This document shows, piece after piece, positions 32,797 to 43,637 of a stretch of DNA of 64,000 nucleotides (position 1 is its first letter; each line of letters starts with the position of its first letter). Made by a program: the position numbers and the translations under genes. Below the pieces are notes generated by a model. It worked only from the letters and a program-made list of their open reading frames with translations, ran no database searches and was not told the DNA's origin. Source of the stretch: Puccinellia tenuiflora (taxonomy: Eukaryota > Streptophyta > Magnoliopsida > Poales > Poaceae); assembly GCA_012064385.1 (NCBI GenBank), contig QRDG01001850.1:248001-312000 (forward strand), in the 5' to 3' direction.

Positions 32797-34199
32797 ACTA
32801 GATCTATTCGTAGATGTTGGTGCGATTAGAACACAAGTGTTGTGGGCGTTGATATTTTATGTTGCTACCTTCTCGCGTGCACTTTGCGTCTTTGCGGTAT
32901 TGTGAGATTGAAGCGGCCCGGACCAACCTTACTCGTCCACGCACGAGAGACCGGTTCCACGACTGACATGCAACTTGTTTTGCATAAGTGGCTGGCGGGT
33001 GTCTGTTTCTCTTGCTTTAGTGAAGATGCAATTTTCAATGGAAGGCCTTTCAAAAGGATGAGTAAATAAGCAACTACTATATCACCGTTGTGGTTTTGCG
33101 TAGATTAGAACGGTTCTATCTCGTTGACCCAAGCCACGTAAAATTTGCATAAACAAAGTAGAGGACGTCTAACTTGTTTTTGCAGAGGGGGTCTTGTGAT
33201 GTGATATGGCCAATATGTGATTTGTGATAATGTATGCAATGATCATGTTTGTAATCTTTCGCGACTTGCATGTCGTCGAGTACAGCAACTGGCAGGAGCC
33301 ATATGGTTGTCTTTTATTTTATGTGACCTGCGTGTCATTGAATCACCATGTAATTGCTTCACTTTATTGCTAAGAGTAGCATTAGTTGTAGTTGCAATAG
33401 TTGGTGGACAACCATGGTGATGGCGCCACGATGATGGAGATCATGACGGAGATGGAGATCATGCCGGTGCTTTGAAGATGGAGATCAAAAGCGCAAGAAG
33501 AAAGGCCATATCATATCACAATTATGAATTGCATGTGATGTTAATCCTTTTATGCACCTTATTGTTATGCTTAGATGTGATCACGACGGTAGCATAATAA
33601 GGTGATCTCTCACGTTAATATCAAGAAGTGTTCTTCCCTAGTATGCACCGTTGCGAAAGTTCGTCGTTTTGAGACACCACGTGATGATCGGGTGTGATAG
33701 ATTCTACGTTCACATACAACGGGTGTAAGCCAGATTTACACACGCGGAAATACTACGGTTTCCTTGATGAGCCTAGCATGTACAGACATGGCCTCGGAAC
33801 ACAAGAGCCGAAAGGCTAAACACGAGTCATATGGATGATATGATCAACATGGCGATGTTCACCTTTGAAGCTACATCATCTCACGTGATGATCGGTTGTG
33901 GTGTAGTGGATTTGGATCGTGTGTCACTAAACAACCAGAGAGATGTTGAGTTTAGTGGGAGTTCATTAAGATGAACTAAAATTATCATAAACTAAAGTCC
34001 AGATGTCTTTGCAAAAATCCTTGTAGATCATGGTTGACTATGGTAGTCTATTCGTTGCTGAAAAACTGCATCTCGATGGGTCAAATTTTGTTGAGTAGTA
34101 CCTGCATCCTGAAAGAAGTCCTACACACCAATGCTCAGCTCTACGTGCTAGAAGAACCAATAGGAGATAAACCCAAATTTTTCTGCAAGCGATGAAGAG

Positions 34200-34640
34200 T
34201 ACATGGAGTGGTTTTGAACCACCTACTTGAAAGTCAAGTGGATGATGTGCACCTTCATGAATTCTGACCTAAGTAGACAATTCAAGAACTTGATTGCAAT
34301 GGAGATTGTTGATGAGCTGAAAAATAGTTTTTCAGCACAAGTTAGAATTGTAAGGTTTGAATGTCTGAACGGTTTTCTTTCACTCAAGATGGAAGAGAAC
34401 ACTTGCTTGGAACAACACCTGAGGATAATGCATGAGATACATCATCGTCTAGTGCTTGTTTGGAACCACGAGATGAATGACGGTTTCGCGATAGATGGGG
34501 TGATACGCTAGCTTCTCCCCAGCTTCAAGAATTATGTCAGAGACTATGTCATGGGAAGGGATTTGATCACTTTCTATGAGTTTGTGTCTCGGCTGCGTCA
34601 TGTCAAAGTGGAACCCATAGCAAGAGAAGTTGACAAGGCA
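34200..34640 (+). pseudogene. Copia gag remnant in the BARE-like element
   Basis: A frame from 34227 reads VKWMMCTFMNSDLSRQF, then AMEIVDELKNSFSAQVR and FECLNGFLSLKMEE, the pattern of Copia gag (UBN2 type). A TAG near 34510 stops it. The same frame resumes with LLPSFKNYVRDYVMG and LITFYEFVSRLRHVKVEP. There is no ATG at the natural start and no intact zinc knuckle: CYKCLKSK follows, out of the usual pattern. The homologous remnant in the reverse copy is at 57430-57774. Confidence 0.8.
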
Positions 34641-37519
34641 GAAAGTATATATTGATATACATGTTATAAGTGTTTAAAGTCCAAATTGCAATTGTGGTGG
34701 TTCCGATAAGTATTTGATACTCATTCTGTTTTATGAAAACAGAACCTGCTGCTTGAGATTTGCATAAAGGATATGGGAAGACGTTGCAGAATAGTGGCAA
34801 TCAAGGAGTTGATGCTGGCAACGATCTGTCTCTACATTTATCATTTGGATTAGAGGATTTGAATAAGTTTTGTAATCGAATTAAGTGTGATTTTAATTAG
34901 TGTGTCTTGCTTATGTGAGACGGTTATTCATGTTAAAGACAATGGTTGTTCTATTTTCATGAGTGACCCTTTTTGGAAATCACAAGTTTTCGATTATAAG
35001 TGTATTATTCTTATTATAATCTAGATGATAAATTGGTTAAACATTTATAAAATATGTGACATACTAAAATATCCAAAACTTAACAATGACAATTGTTTTG
35101 GTCGTGCTAAATATTGAATAAACATTTTGATGTTTTATCAATGCGCCTTATTGTAAGGAGTATGACTAAAAATGACACCCTTTGGAAGTGTGTCATGAGT
35201 TGCCGAAGATAAACACAAGTGTTGGTTGTATTTTCAGAAAATGTGAGATGTCATTATTTTGTGAACTCCATCATAAATGAAATGATTAAATAGGTGTATT
35301 TATTCGAGTTATGATATTTGATGAGATCAAATAAAATTCTGGAGTTTAGGATATTAAGTTAACAAGAAAATTGAGTCTTTATGATTTGATCAAAAGAGAC
35401 AAAATATTTGAGTTATATGTTAGTATGTGGACTTGTGAGAAGTGTTATCACAAATTACAATGTTTAAGATATTTCAAAGTTGTTTGATATGTCCTAAGAT
35501 ATTGTAATCACACACTATTTGATATTGTGTGGTCTCAAAGAAGGGTTTTACTTCGGGGGTTTAATAATAGCATTTAGATTTATTTGATAAACACTCTGTT
35601 TAGAAATAAGGATCTATTTAATGATTCGCATAAACATTTTTCATATGAGTTATGAGAAAAGGTGGTTTCATTAATTATGAGATAATTAGAGACTATTGCG
35701 AATAATGTTGTAGTATATTCATAAGTATGACTATGAATGTGATTCCACAATATGAGACTAAAAGGGGCAAACCAATTTGTTGGTTGTGCTAAGTGATTTA
35801 GTGGTTTTATCGTGAAAAGGTTTCATGGATAAAAGAATTGATGGAATAAGTGGAAAAGCTAAAACCTTGCTTGTTTATGTATCAAGTGGCACATATGTAA
35901 AGTGCTATGTTGGTTAAAACTTGACACATAAAGGAATTAATGATGGTGATCATTGAATTTCGGTTTAGCTTGTCTAAAGAAAAGTAGGATTCAAGAATAT
36001 AAAGTTTTGTCAGGTTACAAAATAATATTCATGATTTACTTGTCATGTTTCAGAAACAAGACATACCTACGAAACTACAAAGAAGAAATAGAAACCTTAA
36101 ATACTAAAATGACTAAGAGTCATCCTATGTTGAGTTTAAATCACAAAGTAATTGTTGCTTGATTTTGTGAAAGTGATGTTTCACATATTTATTCCTCAAA
36201 AGGGGTTTTGCAGGGAATAAATAAAACTTAAAGCTAGTAAAGTACTAGCGTTTCGTATAAAGAGTTCTCGATATTAATAGTTAAATTAAGAATTTTGGAG
36301 GTGTCCAAAATATCGAGAAAATACACGAGTGTGATCTAATTAATATATGTGGTGACATATGTTAAGTTAGAGCAGAAACTATTTTCCAAGATCAAAATAT
36401 GTGGTGACATAGTTTTGAGTGGGAGCTAGTTAAATCATGGTCAAATATAAGGATAACATATTTCTGAGTGGGAGCCAAAGTGGTTTCACAATTTAATATG
36501 TGTATGGTGTATATTTGAGTGGGAGTTTACAACATCTTGTTTGAGTGAAATGGAGATTTCATAAATGTTGTAAATGAGTCAGGAACCAACATATAACTTA
36601 TGAAGTTAGTTTGAACGTCAAGTATCCATGGAGATGGATGTATCTATGGAGGATAGATATATTTGATAGACATTATGTCAGGATGTTTAACCTAAGTAAG
36701 TTTTTGAAGGAGTTCAAAATGAAACAAGAGAAGAAAAGTTCATCTGCTTGTGAAAAATAGGTGAAACATTGAGTTGATAACTCAGTACAAAAATGATGGT
36801 TGGAGGATATGTTGGTATTCACTATGAATTGTTCATAGGACTAAAACATATAAGAACCATGTGTTTGTATTTGACGATATGTGACCCAAGTTCTTGGTTA
36901 GAAGAACATGTTAAGTGAGGAGTCATTTTTCATGGAGTTGAGATAATAGAATCTAGAGATTGGTAGACTTGGTTGAAGTCATAAAACCAAACTAGATTGG
37001 GGATCTCATAATAGCAGAAGCGCAGCGAAAGCATGATCGAAAATATCGAAGTGACTTGACTGCACTGTCGATTTGTGAGTCTACAACATATAGGAGTATA
37101 TGATTAATTCAAGGATTAAAAGATATAATATTATGGTTTGAGAAATTTTATTTCAAGACTGAGTGAGTTCCGGGTGCACATGCTATGAGAAAGTCCTCTT
37201 GACTGATCATACGTCATGTAGGCATGAAAGGGAAACGAAAATCTCACTCTATAACCAAATATATTATATTCATCATTTGATGATATGAAGTTTATCATGT
37301 GATGATATGAGGTTTATCATGTGATGATAAAATAATGTCAAATTAGGTGACGTTAACGTTTTTGCAAAGAACATAAAGAACTGTATAGTACAGAACACGG
37401 ACAGAACCTCTTCCACGAGCAAACATGATCAGCACTGAGACTCCATGAGTGTTAGACACCATGAGTGTTGGATCGAGAAAATGTAAACTAGATTATTGAC
37501 TCTAGTGCAAGTGGGAGAC
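34641..37519 (+). other. Non-coding internal region of the BARE-like element
   Basis: An AT-rich stretch has only short frames. It is matched in order by 54506-57400 of the reverse copy, so the absence of pol is ancestral to both. Confidence 0.75.
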
Positions 37520-39390
37520 TGTTGGGAATATGCCCTAGAGGCAATAATAAAATGGTTTATTAGCATATTCATGTTTATGATAATAGTTTATTATCCATGC
37601 TATAATTGTATTAACCGGAAACATAATACATGTGTGGAATATAAACAACCAGGTGTCCCTAGTAAGCCTCTACCGGACTGGTTCGTTAGTCAAGAGATGG
37701 TTAGAGTTTCCTAACCATGGACTTGTTACAGTCACTTGATAACGGAGTCATATCATTAGGAGTAATGATGTGATGGACAAGACCCGATAATAAAGAGTTG
37801 CAATTGATCGTGTCACACAAGTTTCATTGCCAACGCTTTTAGTATGCCAAGTATAGTTTCCTTAGACCATGAGATTATGTCACTCCCGTTTACCGGAGGA
37901 ATGCTTTGTGGACATCAAACGTCACTTCGTAACTGGGTGATTATAAAGGTGGCTTTCAGGTATCTCCGATGGTATTTGTTGGGTGACATGAATCAAGACT
38001 GGGATTTGTCCTTCCTTGTGACAGAAAAGATATCTCTGGGCCCTCTCGGTAATATAGCATCAAGAAAGGTTGCAACCATGTGATTAAGTGTTAATCACGG
38101 AGATCCTATATTATGGACGAGTAAAGAGAATTTGCCAGGTAACGAGATGAAACTAGATATGGGGATATCGACGATCGAATCTCGGGCAAATTAAATATCG
38201 GTGAGACAAAGGGAATCGTATATGAGATTAAGAATCTCCGGCATCGTGGTTCAATCGATAAAGAACTTCGTTGAATATGTAGGAGTCAATATGGGCATTC
38301 CGGTCCCACTGTTGATTATTGATATGATCATGTCTGCATGTTCTCGAACCCGTAGGGTCACACACTTAACGCTCCGATGTAGCTAGGGTTAGCGATGAGA
38401 TAATTGATGGTATGAATGAATATTGATTCGGAGTCTCGGATAGGATCCCTGACATCACGAGGAGTTCCGGAGTGGTCCGGAGAATAAGATTCATATATGG
38501 AAAGTGGTTTCCGGAGGTATCGGAAAAGTTCCGGGAATTTTCCGGCAGAGTACCGGAATATTCTAGAAGGTTCTAGAGGAGTCTAGAAGTGGGGCCCATA
38601 GGAGTATGGGGCCCACGTGGCATGAAGGGGTGGTGGACTGGCCTAAAGGGCCAGCCGCACCACCTGCCCCAAAGGGGCCCATGCGGGCTGAAAGGCCCAA
38701 GTGGGGGCGGCCAAAACCCTAGGGGGCTGGCTTGGGGACCAAGCCTCCCCAGCCGCCGGCCCTAAGAGGGCAAGGGGCGCAGCCCCCCTGGCCACCTATA
38801 TAAGGAGGGGCTGGGGGAGGGTTGCCGCACCCCTGGAGCTCCCTCCTGCCCTAGCCGCCGCACCCCTCCCCTGCCGCACCACCTCCCCATGGCGCCACCT
38901 CTCCCGCAGGGCTGCCGCCATCTCCTCCACCATAGTTGCTGCACCACCCCTAGCCGTAGGGCTGCTGCACCATGCCCTCCTCTCCCTCTCCTCTTGCTTG
39001 GCTTGGCGAAGCCCTGCTCGTGGAGACTACACCATCAACGCCACCACAACCGTCGTGGTGCCGAGATCCATCTAGCCATCTCCACCTTGCTTGCGGGATC
39101 AAGAAGGCGGAGATCTACATCGAGCCGTACGTGTGGATACCGCGGAGGTGCTACACCTTGTGGCACTTCATCGAATTGGACTTCGAGGAAATACATCTCC
39201 TCACGACTAGATGAGTCTAGTTGCGGGGATCGACTAGCCAACCCCTGCACCGAGAAAACGCGTTTGTTGATCTTCAAGGGTAAGAGATTGGATCTCATCT
39301 TCGCTACCTTCGTCTAATAGATCTAGATCCTTAGGGTTTATTCCGCTTGTTGTGTAGGAAATTTTTGTTTTCTATACTGCGACCCCATCA
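37520..39390 (+). repeat. 3' LTR of the nested BARE-like element
   Basis: It is the same length as the 5' LTR, with scattered substitutions and two compensating 1-bp indels. The TATA box is at 38797-38804. Confidence 0.93.
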
Positions 39391-39395
39391 CCTTT

Positions 39396-39550
39396 TGGGA
39401 GTCCTTTGGAGGAGGAAATCCCATATCTATGATTCCCTCTATAATTGGACCCATGTCCCTAAAAAGATTAAGCATGCGATTTTTCCAAGTAACATAATTT
39501 GTGCCATCGAATATAAAAGTTGGATCGTGCACTAATTCCCTAAATGACAT
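39396..39550 (-). pseudogene. gag of copy A, 5' part
   Basis: The ATG at 39550 follows the primer site by about 43 bp, consistent with gag translation from a short leader. The piece reads SFRELVHDPTFIFDGTNYVTW, then KNRMLNLFRDM and MGFPPPKDSQK, the N-terminal part of a UBN2/DUF4219-like Copia gag. It is cut by the BARE-like element at 39390 and continues at 30908. Confidence 0.85.
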
Positions 39551-39592
39551 ATTTGCTCTCTAGGCGGTGAAGCCTAACAAGGAGAGACCTTG

Positions 39593-39603
39593 CTCTGATA
39601 CCA
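39593..39603 (-). promoter_or_regulatory. Primer-binding site of copy A (tRNA-Met)
   Basis: The minus strand reads TGGTATCAGAG, separated from the LTR by two bases (AT). Confidence 0.9.
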
Positions 39604-39605
39604 AT

Positions 39606-40189
39606 TGAAAGAACGAGATGTCGCCTAGAGGGGGGGGTGAATAGGCGCTTTTAAAACTTTTACTCTTAGGCTTGAAAAAATGCGGAATAAAACTAACGTT
39701 TCATTTATCAAGCCAAAACCCTAATATACTAGGTTCACCTATGTGCACCAACAACTTATGCTAGACAAGTTAACAACAAGGATAGCAAGATATATAATTT
39801 CAAGATCGATGGCTATCACAAAGTAAATACATAAGTAGAGGGTTTGGTTATAGAGATAACCGACACAAGTGGAGACGGAGGTTTGTTTCCCGTAGTTCCT
39901 TCCCAATGGAAGTACGTCTACGTTGGAGAGGTGTGGAGGCTCCTTGGCCCTCCTACAAGCACGTCCGTGCTCACCCTATTCTCCGTGAGCTCCTCCCGTG
40001 GGGAATACCCGATGGAGGATTTGCTCATCCACTATAAGGTCGTCTTGAGGGCGTTGACCAAACCCGTACAATGAGGTCTTCTTGAGGGCGTTGACCAAAC
40101 CCGTACAATTTGCCCGAGCCTACCTCCACACAATAGGAGGCTCCCGTAGCACCACAACCGTCTAGGGTGCACAATGCACCCAAGAGGCA
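39606..40189 (-). repeat. 5' LTR of copy A, truncated at the N
   Basis: 584 bp matching 22505-23090 with a few percent difference. Homology stops at the N at 40190, so the rest of this LTR, including its promoter, is not in the window. Confidence 0.9.
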
Positions 40190-40190
40190 N
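40190..40190. other. Single undetermined base at an abrupt junction
   Basis: The only N in the window. LTR sequence on its left (caagaggca) changes at once to unrelated GC-rich sequence, whereas the other LTRs continue with caagctcttggg. It may mark an assembly join. Confidence 0.8.
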
Positions 40191-40411
40191 TCTACAGCAC
40201 CGCCATGCCGCTAGGCGACGTTCGGTCGGAACAGCGCCACCATGGGTCCCCTCACCAGTGCCTCGAGCTTTATCCGAAGCCGCGGGTTTCTCGTCGTCCA
40301 GCACACACCCCTGCTACACCGACGACGCGATGCTCGTCGCTCCGCTATAGCTCCAGGACAGCTCACCCCGCCTCCCCCGCCGAGCCATTATGGCCGCTGT
40401 CCCCTGAGCCT

Positions 40412-40417
40412 TATAAA
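40412..40417 (+). promoter_or_regulatory. Candidate TATA box
   Basis: TATAAA in gagccttataaaggagccc, followed by C/T-rich sequence. Confidence 0.5.
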
Positions 40418-41428
40418 GGAGCCCAAGATCTCTCGCGCGAGCAGCCCCTTCCCTCTCCCTCCCCTGGACCTCCCTGCTCACTTAGATGGGGAATGGAGCT
40501 CCACCTCGACCGTGGTGGCCGAAATCGTGGCCGCGGGTCCTCGGATCACCGCGAGCTATTTCGAGCTCCATTCGCCAATTAATTGGGAGTGGAGACTCCT
40601 CCGGTTCTCCTGATCCTCCCAGTGCAATCGGTTCGCGAAATGGAGCCCCGTGGCCTTGGAATCGTCTCCGCCGCCGGCAGCGAGCTCCCTGCTCCCGACC
40701 ACCGTGCCGAGGCGTTGCGACCTCCCTCCCTTCCCAGGCCCTCTACCTCACCGCGGCATGACCCCTCGAGCCCGTCCACGTCCCCCAGCCAAGCTTGGGG
40801 AGGCGGGGAGCGGCGGCGGTGGCCAGCTCCGATGGCCGGCAGCGCCCGGACGCGCCCCGCATCAGGCCGTCCCACGTCTCCTCGACCCTAGGATGGGGAT
40901 GACCAGCTGGCTGCCAGCGTGGCGCGCTGGAGCCACCAACATACGGGTCCGGCCTGGCCCCGCAGGCCACGTCAGATTAGTGGAGGCGTAACCAGCGCGT
41001 TACGTCTCCCCGCAGTGGAAACGTCTTTCCGAGAAATACGCGAACAGCCCGGCCCGATTCTGAAAACAGCCAGTTCTGTTTTTTTTTCAGAGTGAGCAGC
41101 AGATAGTTAAACTTCACCGGGTCATATCTTTTGATCCGTAGCTCCGTTTGAGGTGATTCAAATTTGTAAATTCATGGTTTGAAAATATCTATCCAATGGT
41201 ATAGGTTTTACATTTCTTAAAATGTTTATATGCTCAGCACCCGCGTATGCATGTATAGGTATTCCGCGGTACCGGCAAATCGAGACCCTAACCCGTGACG
41301 TGTCCGTGACCCCCTAAGCCAAATGGTGTCGATCTTCGAAGGCAAGCTAACCACTTTCTATGAACACTCAAGCGGTGTTTGTTTGTTTGCATTTTACCCT
41401 GTCATATAGGTGCATTTTATTGCTTATC

Positions 41429-41600
41429 ATCCGTCAACTATGCGTCACGAGATATCGTGGCCTTGTTTACATCCTGTCAACTGTGCATCACAAGATATCG
41501 TGGCTTTGTTTACATCCTGTCAACTGTGCGTCACGAGATATTGTGGCTTTGTTTACATCCTGTCAACTGTGCGTCATGACATATCGTGACTTTGTTTCAT
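41429..41600 (+). repeat. Tandem repeat, about 43 bp x 4
   Basis: Units contain gtcaactgtgcgtcacgaga, then tatcgtggctttgtttacatc. The last unit is diverged. Confidence 0.88.
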
Positions 41601-41837
41601 ACCTACAATACGATAAACCCATGTCCCGTGAGTTGAGTTCCGGTACCCCGTCTAAATACACATTGGGTCCTGCCCAAGTGGATTGAAGCGGCTACTTTTC
41701 TGTAGAGTTGTGGTGTTGCATTGGACGGTACCATGCACCACTCCCCATTCCGGCGATGATGGACTAGGGGAACCGCCGCAGTCAATGGAATGGAGGAACG
41801 GGATCGCGTGGACGCCTCCACTAACTTTGTAGTCGAT

Positions 41838-42046
41838 CTGTGGCTGTTACTGGTCGGAGGTATCTCCGCCATCGCCCGGTTGACGCTAACCAACTGTGCT
41901 GTTTTATTTTCTTTTACTCAACCTGTGGCTGTCACTGGTCGGAGGTATCTCCGCCATCGCCCGGTTGACTGTGCTATTTTATTTTCTTTTACTCAACCTG
42001 TGGCTATCACTGGTCGGAGGTATCTCCGCCATCGCCCGGTTGAAAC
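41838..42046 (+). repeat. Tandem repeat, 75-84 bp x 2.5
   Basis: Units begin ctgtggctgt, contain ggtcggaggtatctccgcc and end in ttttcttttactcaac. One unit lacks a 9-bp segment (cgctaacca). Confidence 0.88.
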
Positions 42047-42101
42047 TAACCATTGATTGAACTAACTATATATTGTTTGAACTATTGGGTACAGTTTGTT
42101 T

Positions 42102-42232
42102 CTGTTTCATGTTGATATGATATTATGGTTTTGCATTGGACTAATCTGTTTCATGTTGATATGATCTTATGGTTTTGCATTGAACTAATCTGTTTCATGT
42201 TGATATGATATTATGGTTTTGCATTGGACTAA
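42102..42232 (+). repeat. Tandem repeat, 44 bp x 3
   Basis: Units read ctgtttcatgttgatatga, then ttatggttttgcattg and actaat, with single-base differences. Confidence 0.9.
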
Positions 42233-43637
42233 TCCTTTATTGTGTTGGACTAATCCTCTGTTGTTGGAATTGTTGTTGAAAGAAACTGGATTGAATGAAC
42301 CAACCCTCCAAACTTCGATAGGGTCAGTCCATAGTGCCACCAATCTGAACATTGAACGCACTACCACTGTCGCCCAAATGGGAGAGCCATAGCCTATGTA
42401 ACCTATCAAGCCTCCTTTGATGCTACCCACTTGGCAAGTCTAGTCGGATACTGCATAGTTGTGGTCGGGGCTAGTCTTGCGAAGGTTCCGGAGCTAGGCG
42501 TTGCTCATGAGTTGGGGACGTTCCGGATTCACTTCGTCATAAGACTTTGCCCGAGTGGTAAGTCGGTAGCTATACAAGGAGTGTCTTGGTAGCGTGAACT
42601 GTTATGTAAGTGTATCTTGCCGTCGCGAAGCAAGGTGCATTTAGATGGGTGGTAACTGTAACCTCTCGAGAGTGTGTCGTCTAGCAGCTAGCCTTGTTCC
42701 TAGGTTATGGAACAGTTCAGTGTCGGTCACACTATTGTCCTTTGTCGAGTCCGGAGGTTAAACTTAAGTTCGGTTTGAAAGATAAACAACCTGATTACAA
42801 TAGGCTGATGCAGGGAATGTTACTTGAGTCATGGATGGTTACCCGTGTTTGGGGTGACGGTGTGATCGTTGGGAGCCTAGAGTTAGGCCCGAGCCAACGT
42901 CAGCCGTGCATGCCCCGAGCAGAGATATGAGGCCAGTGGGCCTAGCAGTTTGACAGATGTGGAAAGGCCGTTGGGCCTAGTTGTGATGACAGGTGATGTT
43001 AAAATACTTGGTACCAGTGGGTACACTCGTTATTTGTCACAGGTAAGCTCCTCGTGTGATCGCCGATACACGATCCAACCCCACCTGGCTTGGACTCTGT
43101 ACCGGTGATACCCCTATTAATTGCTTATGCCATGATTTGTTGTCCTGCCTTGTTGCTACCCACTTGGACTGTCGTAAGTAGACACTTGCCATGTTTAGAT
43201 TATTTTATGTTGCTAGCTGCTTGTTGCCTGACTTCTTGATTGTTCATATCTTGTGGTTGTTTTCTTGCGAGTACGTCATTGTACTCAAACTGGCTTTTCA
43301 TGTGGCCAGACGTTGAGAGGATTCATCTTCTACTATAGCAAAGAGATGGAGCAAGAGCGTGCTAGGATCAGTAGCCCAGCCAGATGCCTGTGGAATGGAG
43401 CCGCACCAAGCCGTTGCCGTACCTGTGTCTTCCGCTGCCAGTTAAACTCTGTCCCGTGCCATACTTGGCCATGATAATTTCTCATGCCTTGATGGCCATG
43501 TAAACCATTTGTAGCCCTTTGGGCCTGATTGTGTAATGATATTTCCGCTATGTTGCATTGTCGTAACGTGCGTCCGAATATCCTGGGCTGGCGCACGGGG
43601 TGACCGCCTCTCTGGCAACATGAGGGGGGGTGTCACA

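Larger units (their letters stand above)
30914..39390 (+). mobile_element. BARE/Angela-like Copia element, non-autonomous, nested in gag of copy A
   Basis: Two 1871-bp LTRs (30914-32784 and 37520-39390) differ at roughly twenty positions by eye. The TSD ccttt lies at 30909-30913 and 39391-39395. Removing the element restores the gag sequence seen in copy B. The primer-binding site TGGTATCAGAG is at 32786 and a polypurine tract (caagtgggagac) ends at 37519. The 4735-bp internal region contains only a gag remnant (about 34200-34640). I find no YVDD, DDE or protease motif in any frame. The terminus tgttgggaatatgccctagaggc places it with the BARE/WIS/Angela group as I know it. The exact family name is uncertain. 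Confidence 0.93.
22505..40189 (-). mobile_element. Copy A: gag-only LTR retrotransposon
   Basis: In minus orientation the order is 5' LTR (39606-40189, cut at the N), primer-binding site (39593-39603), a leader of about 43 bp, gag, about 3.6 kb without coding sequence, a polypurine tract (25065-25078) and the 3' LTR (22505-25064). The LTR termini TGAAAGA and TCTTTCA are 7-bp inverted repeats. No protease, integrase, reverse transcriptase or RNase H motif is present, although the internal region is about 6 kb after subtracting the nested element. This is the structure of TR-GAG or LARD-type non-autonomous elements. It is inserted in the transposase pseudogene (left flank cttgg, 22500-22504) and contains the BARE-like element 30914-39390. 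Confidence 0.88.
40191..43637 (+). mobile_element. Right part of an unidentified long LTR (possibly Gypsy)
   Basis: The right end is sharp. After ggggggtgtcaca (43637) copy B resumes in mid element (tatacccacaaag, matching 26018 onward in copy A). An end in TGTCACA fits LTRs that begin with TGTGACA-like sequence, common in Triticeae Gypsy families. A TATA box at 40412-40417 sits in a GC-rich promoter-like region with a C-rich leader. No protein motif is visible in the short GC-rich frames at 40205-40991. The left end is lost at the N. Three tandem-repeat blocks lie at 41429-42232. Confidence 0.45.

Noticed and set aside
39593..39610. tRNA gene suggested by TGGTATCAGAG motifs
   Set aside because: Only the short primer-binding complement is present, each time next to an LTR. 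No cloverleaf surrounds it.
40205..40991. Overlapping GC-rich frames of about 100-125 codons after the N
   Set aside because: Several frames are open at once with Pro/Arg/Ser bias, no domain is seen, and a TATA box upstream suggests LTR leader.
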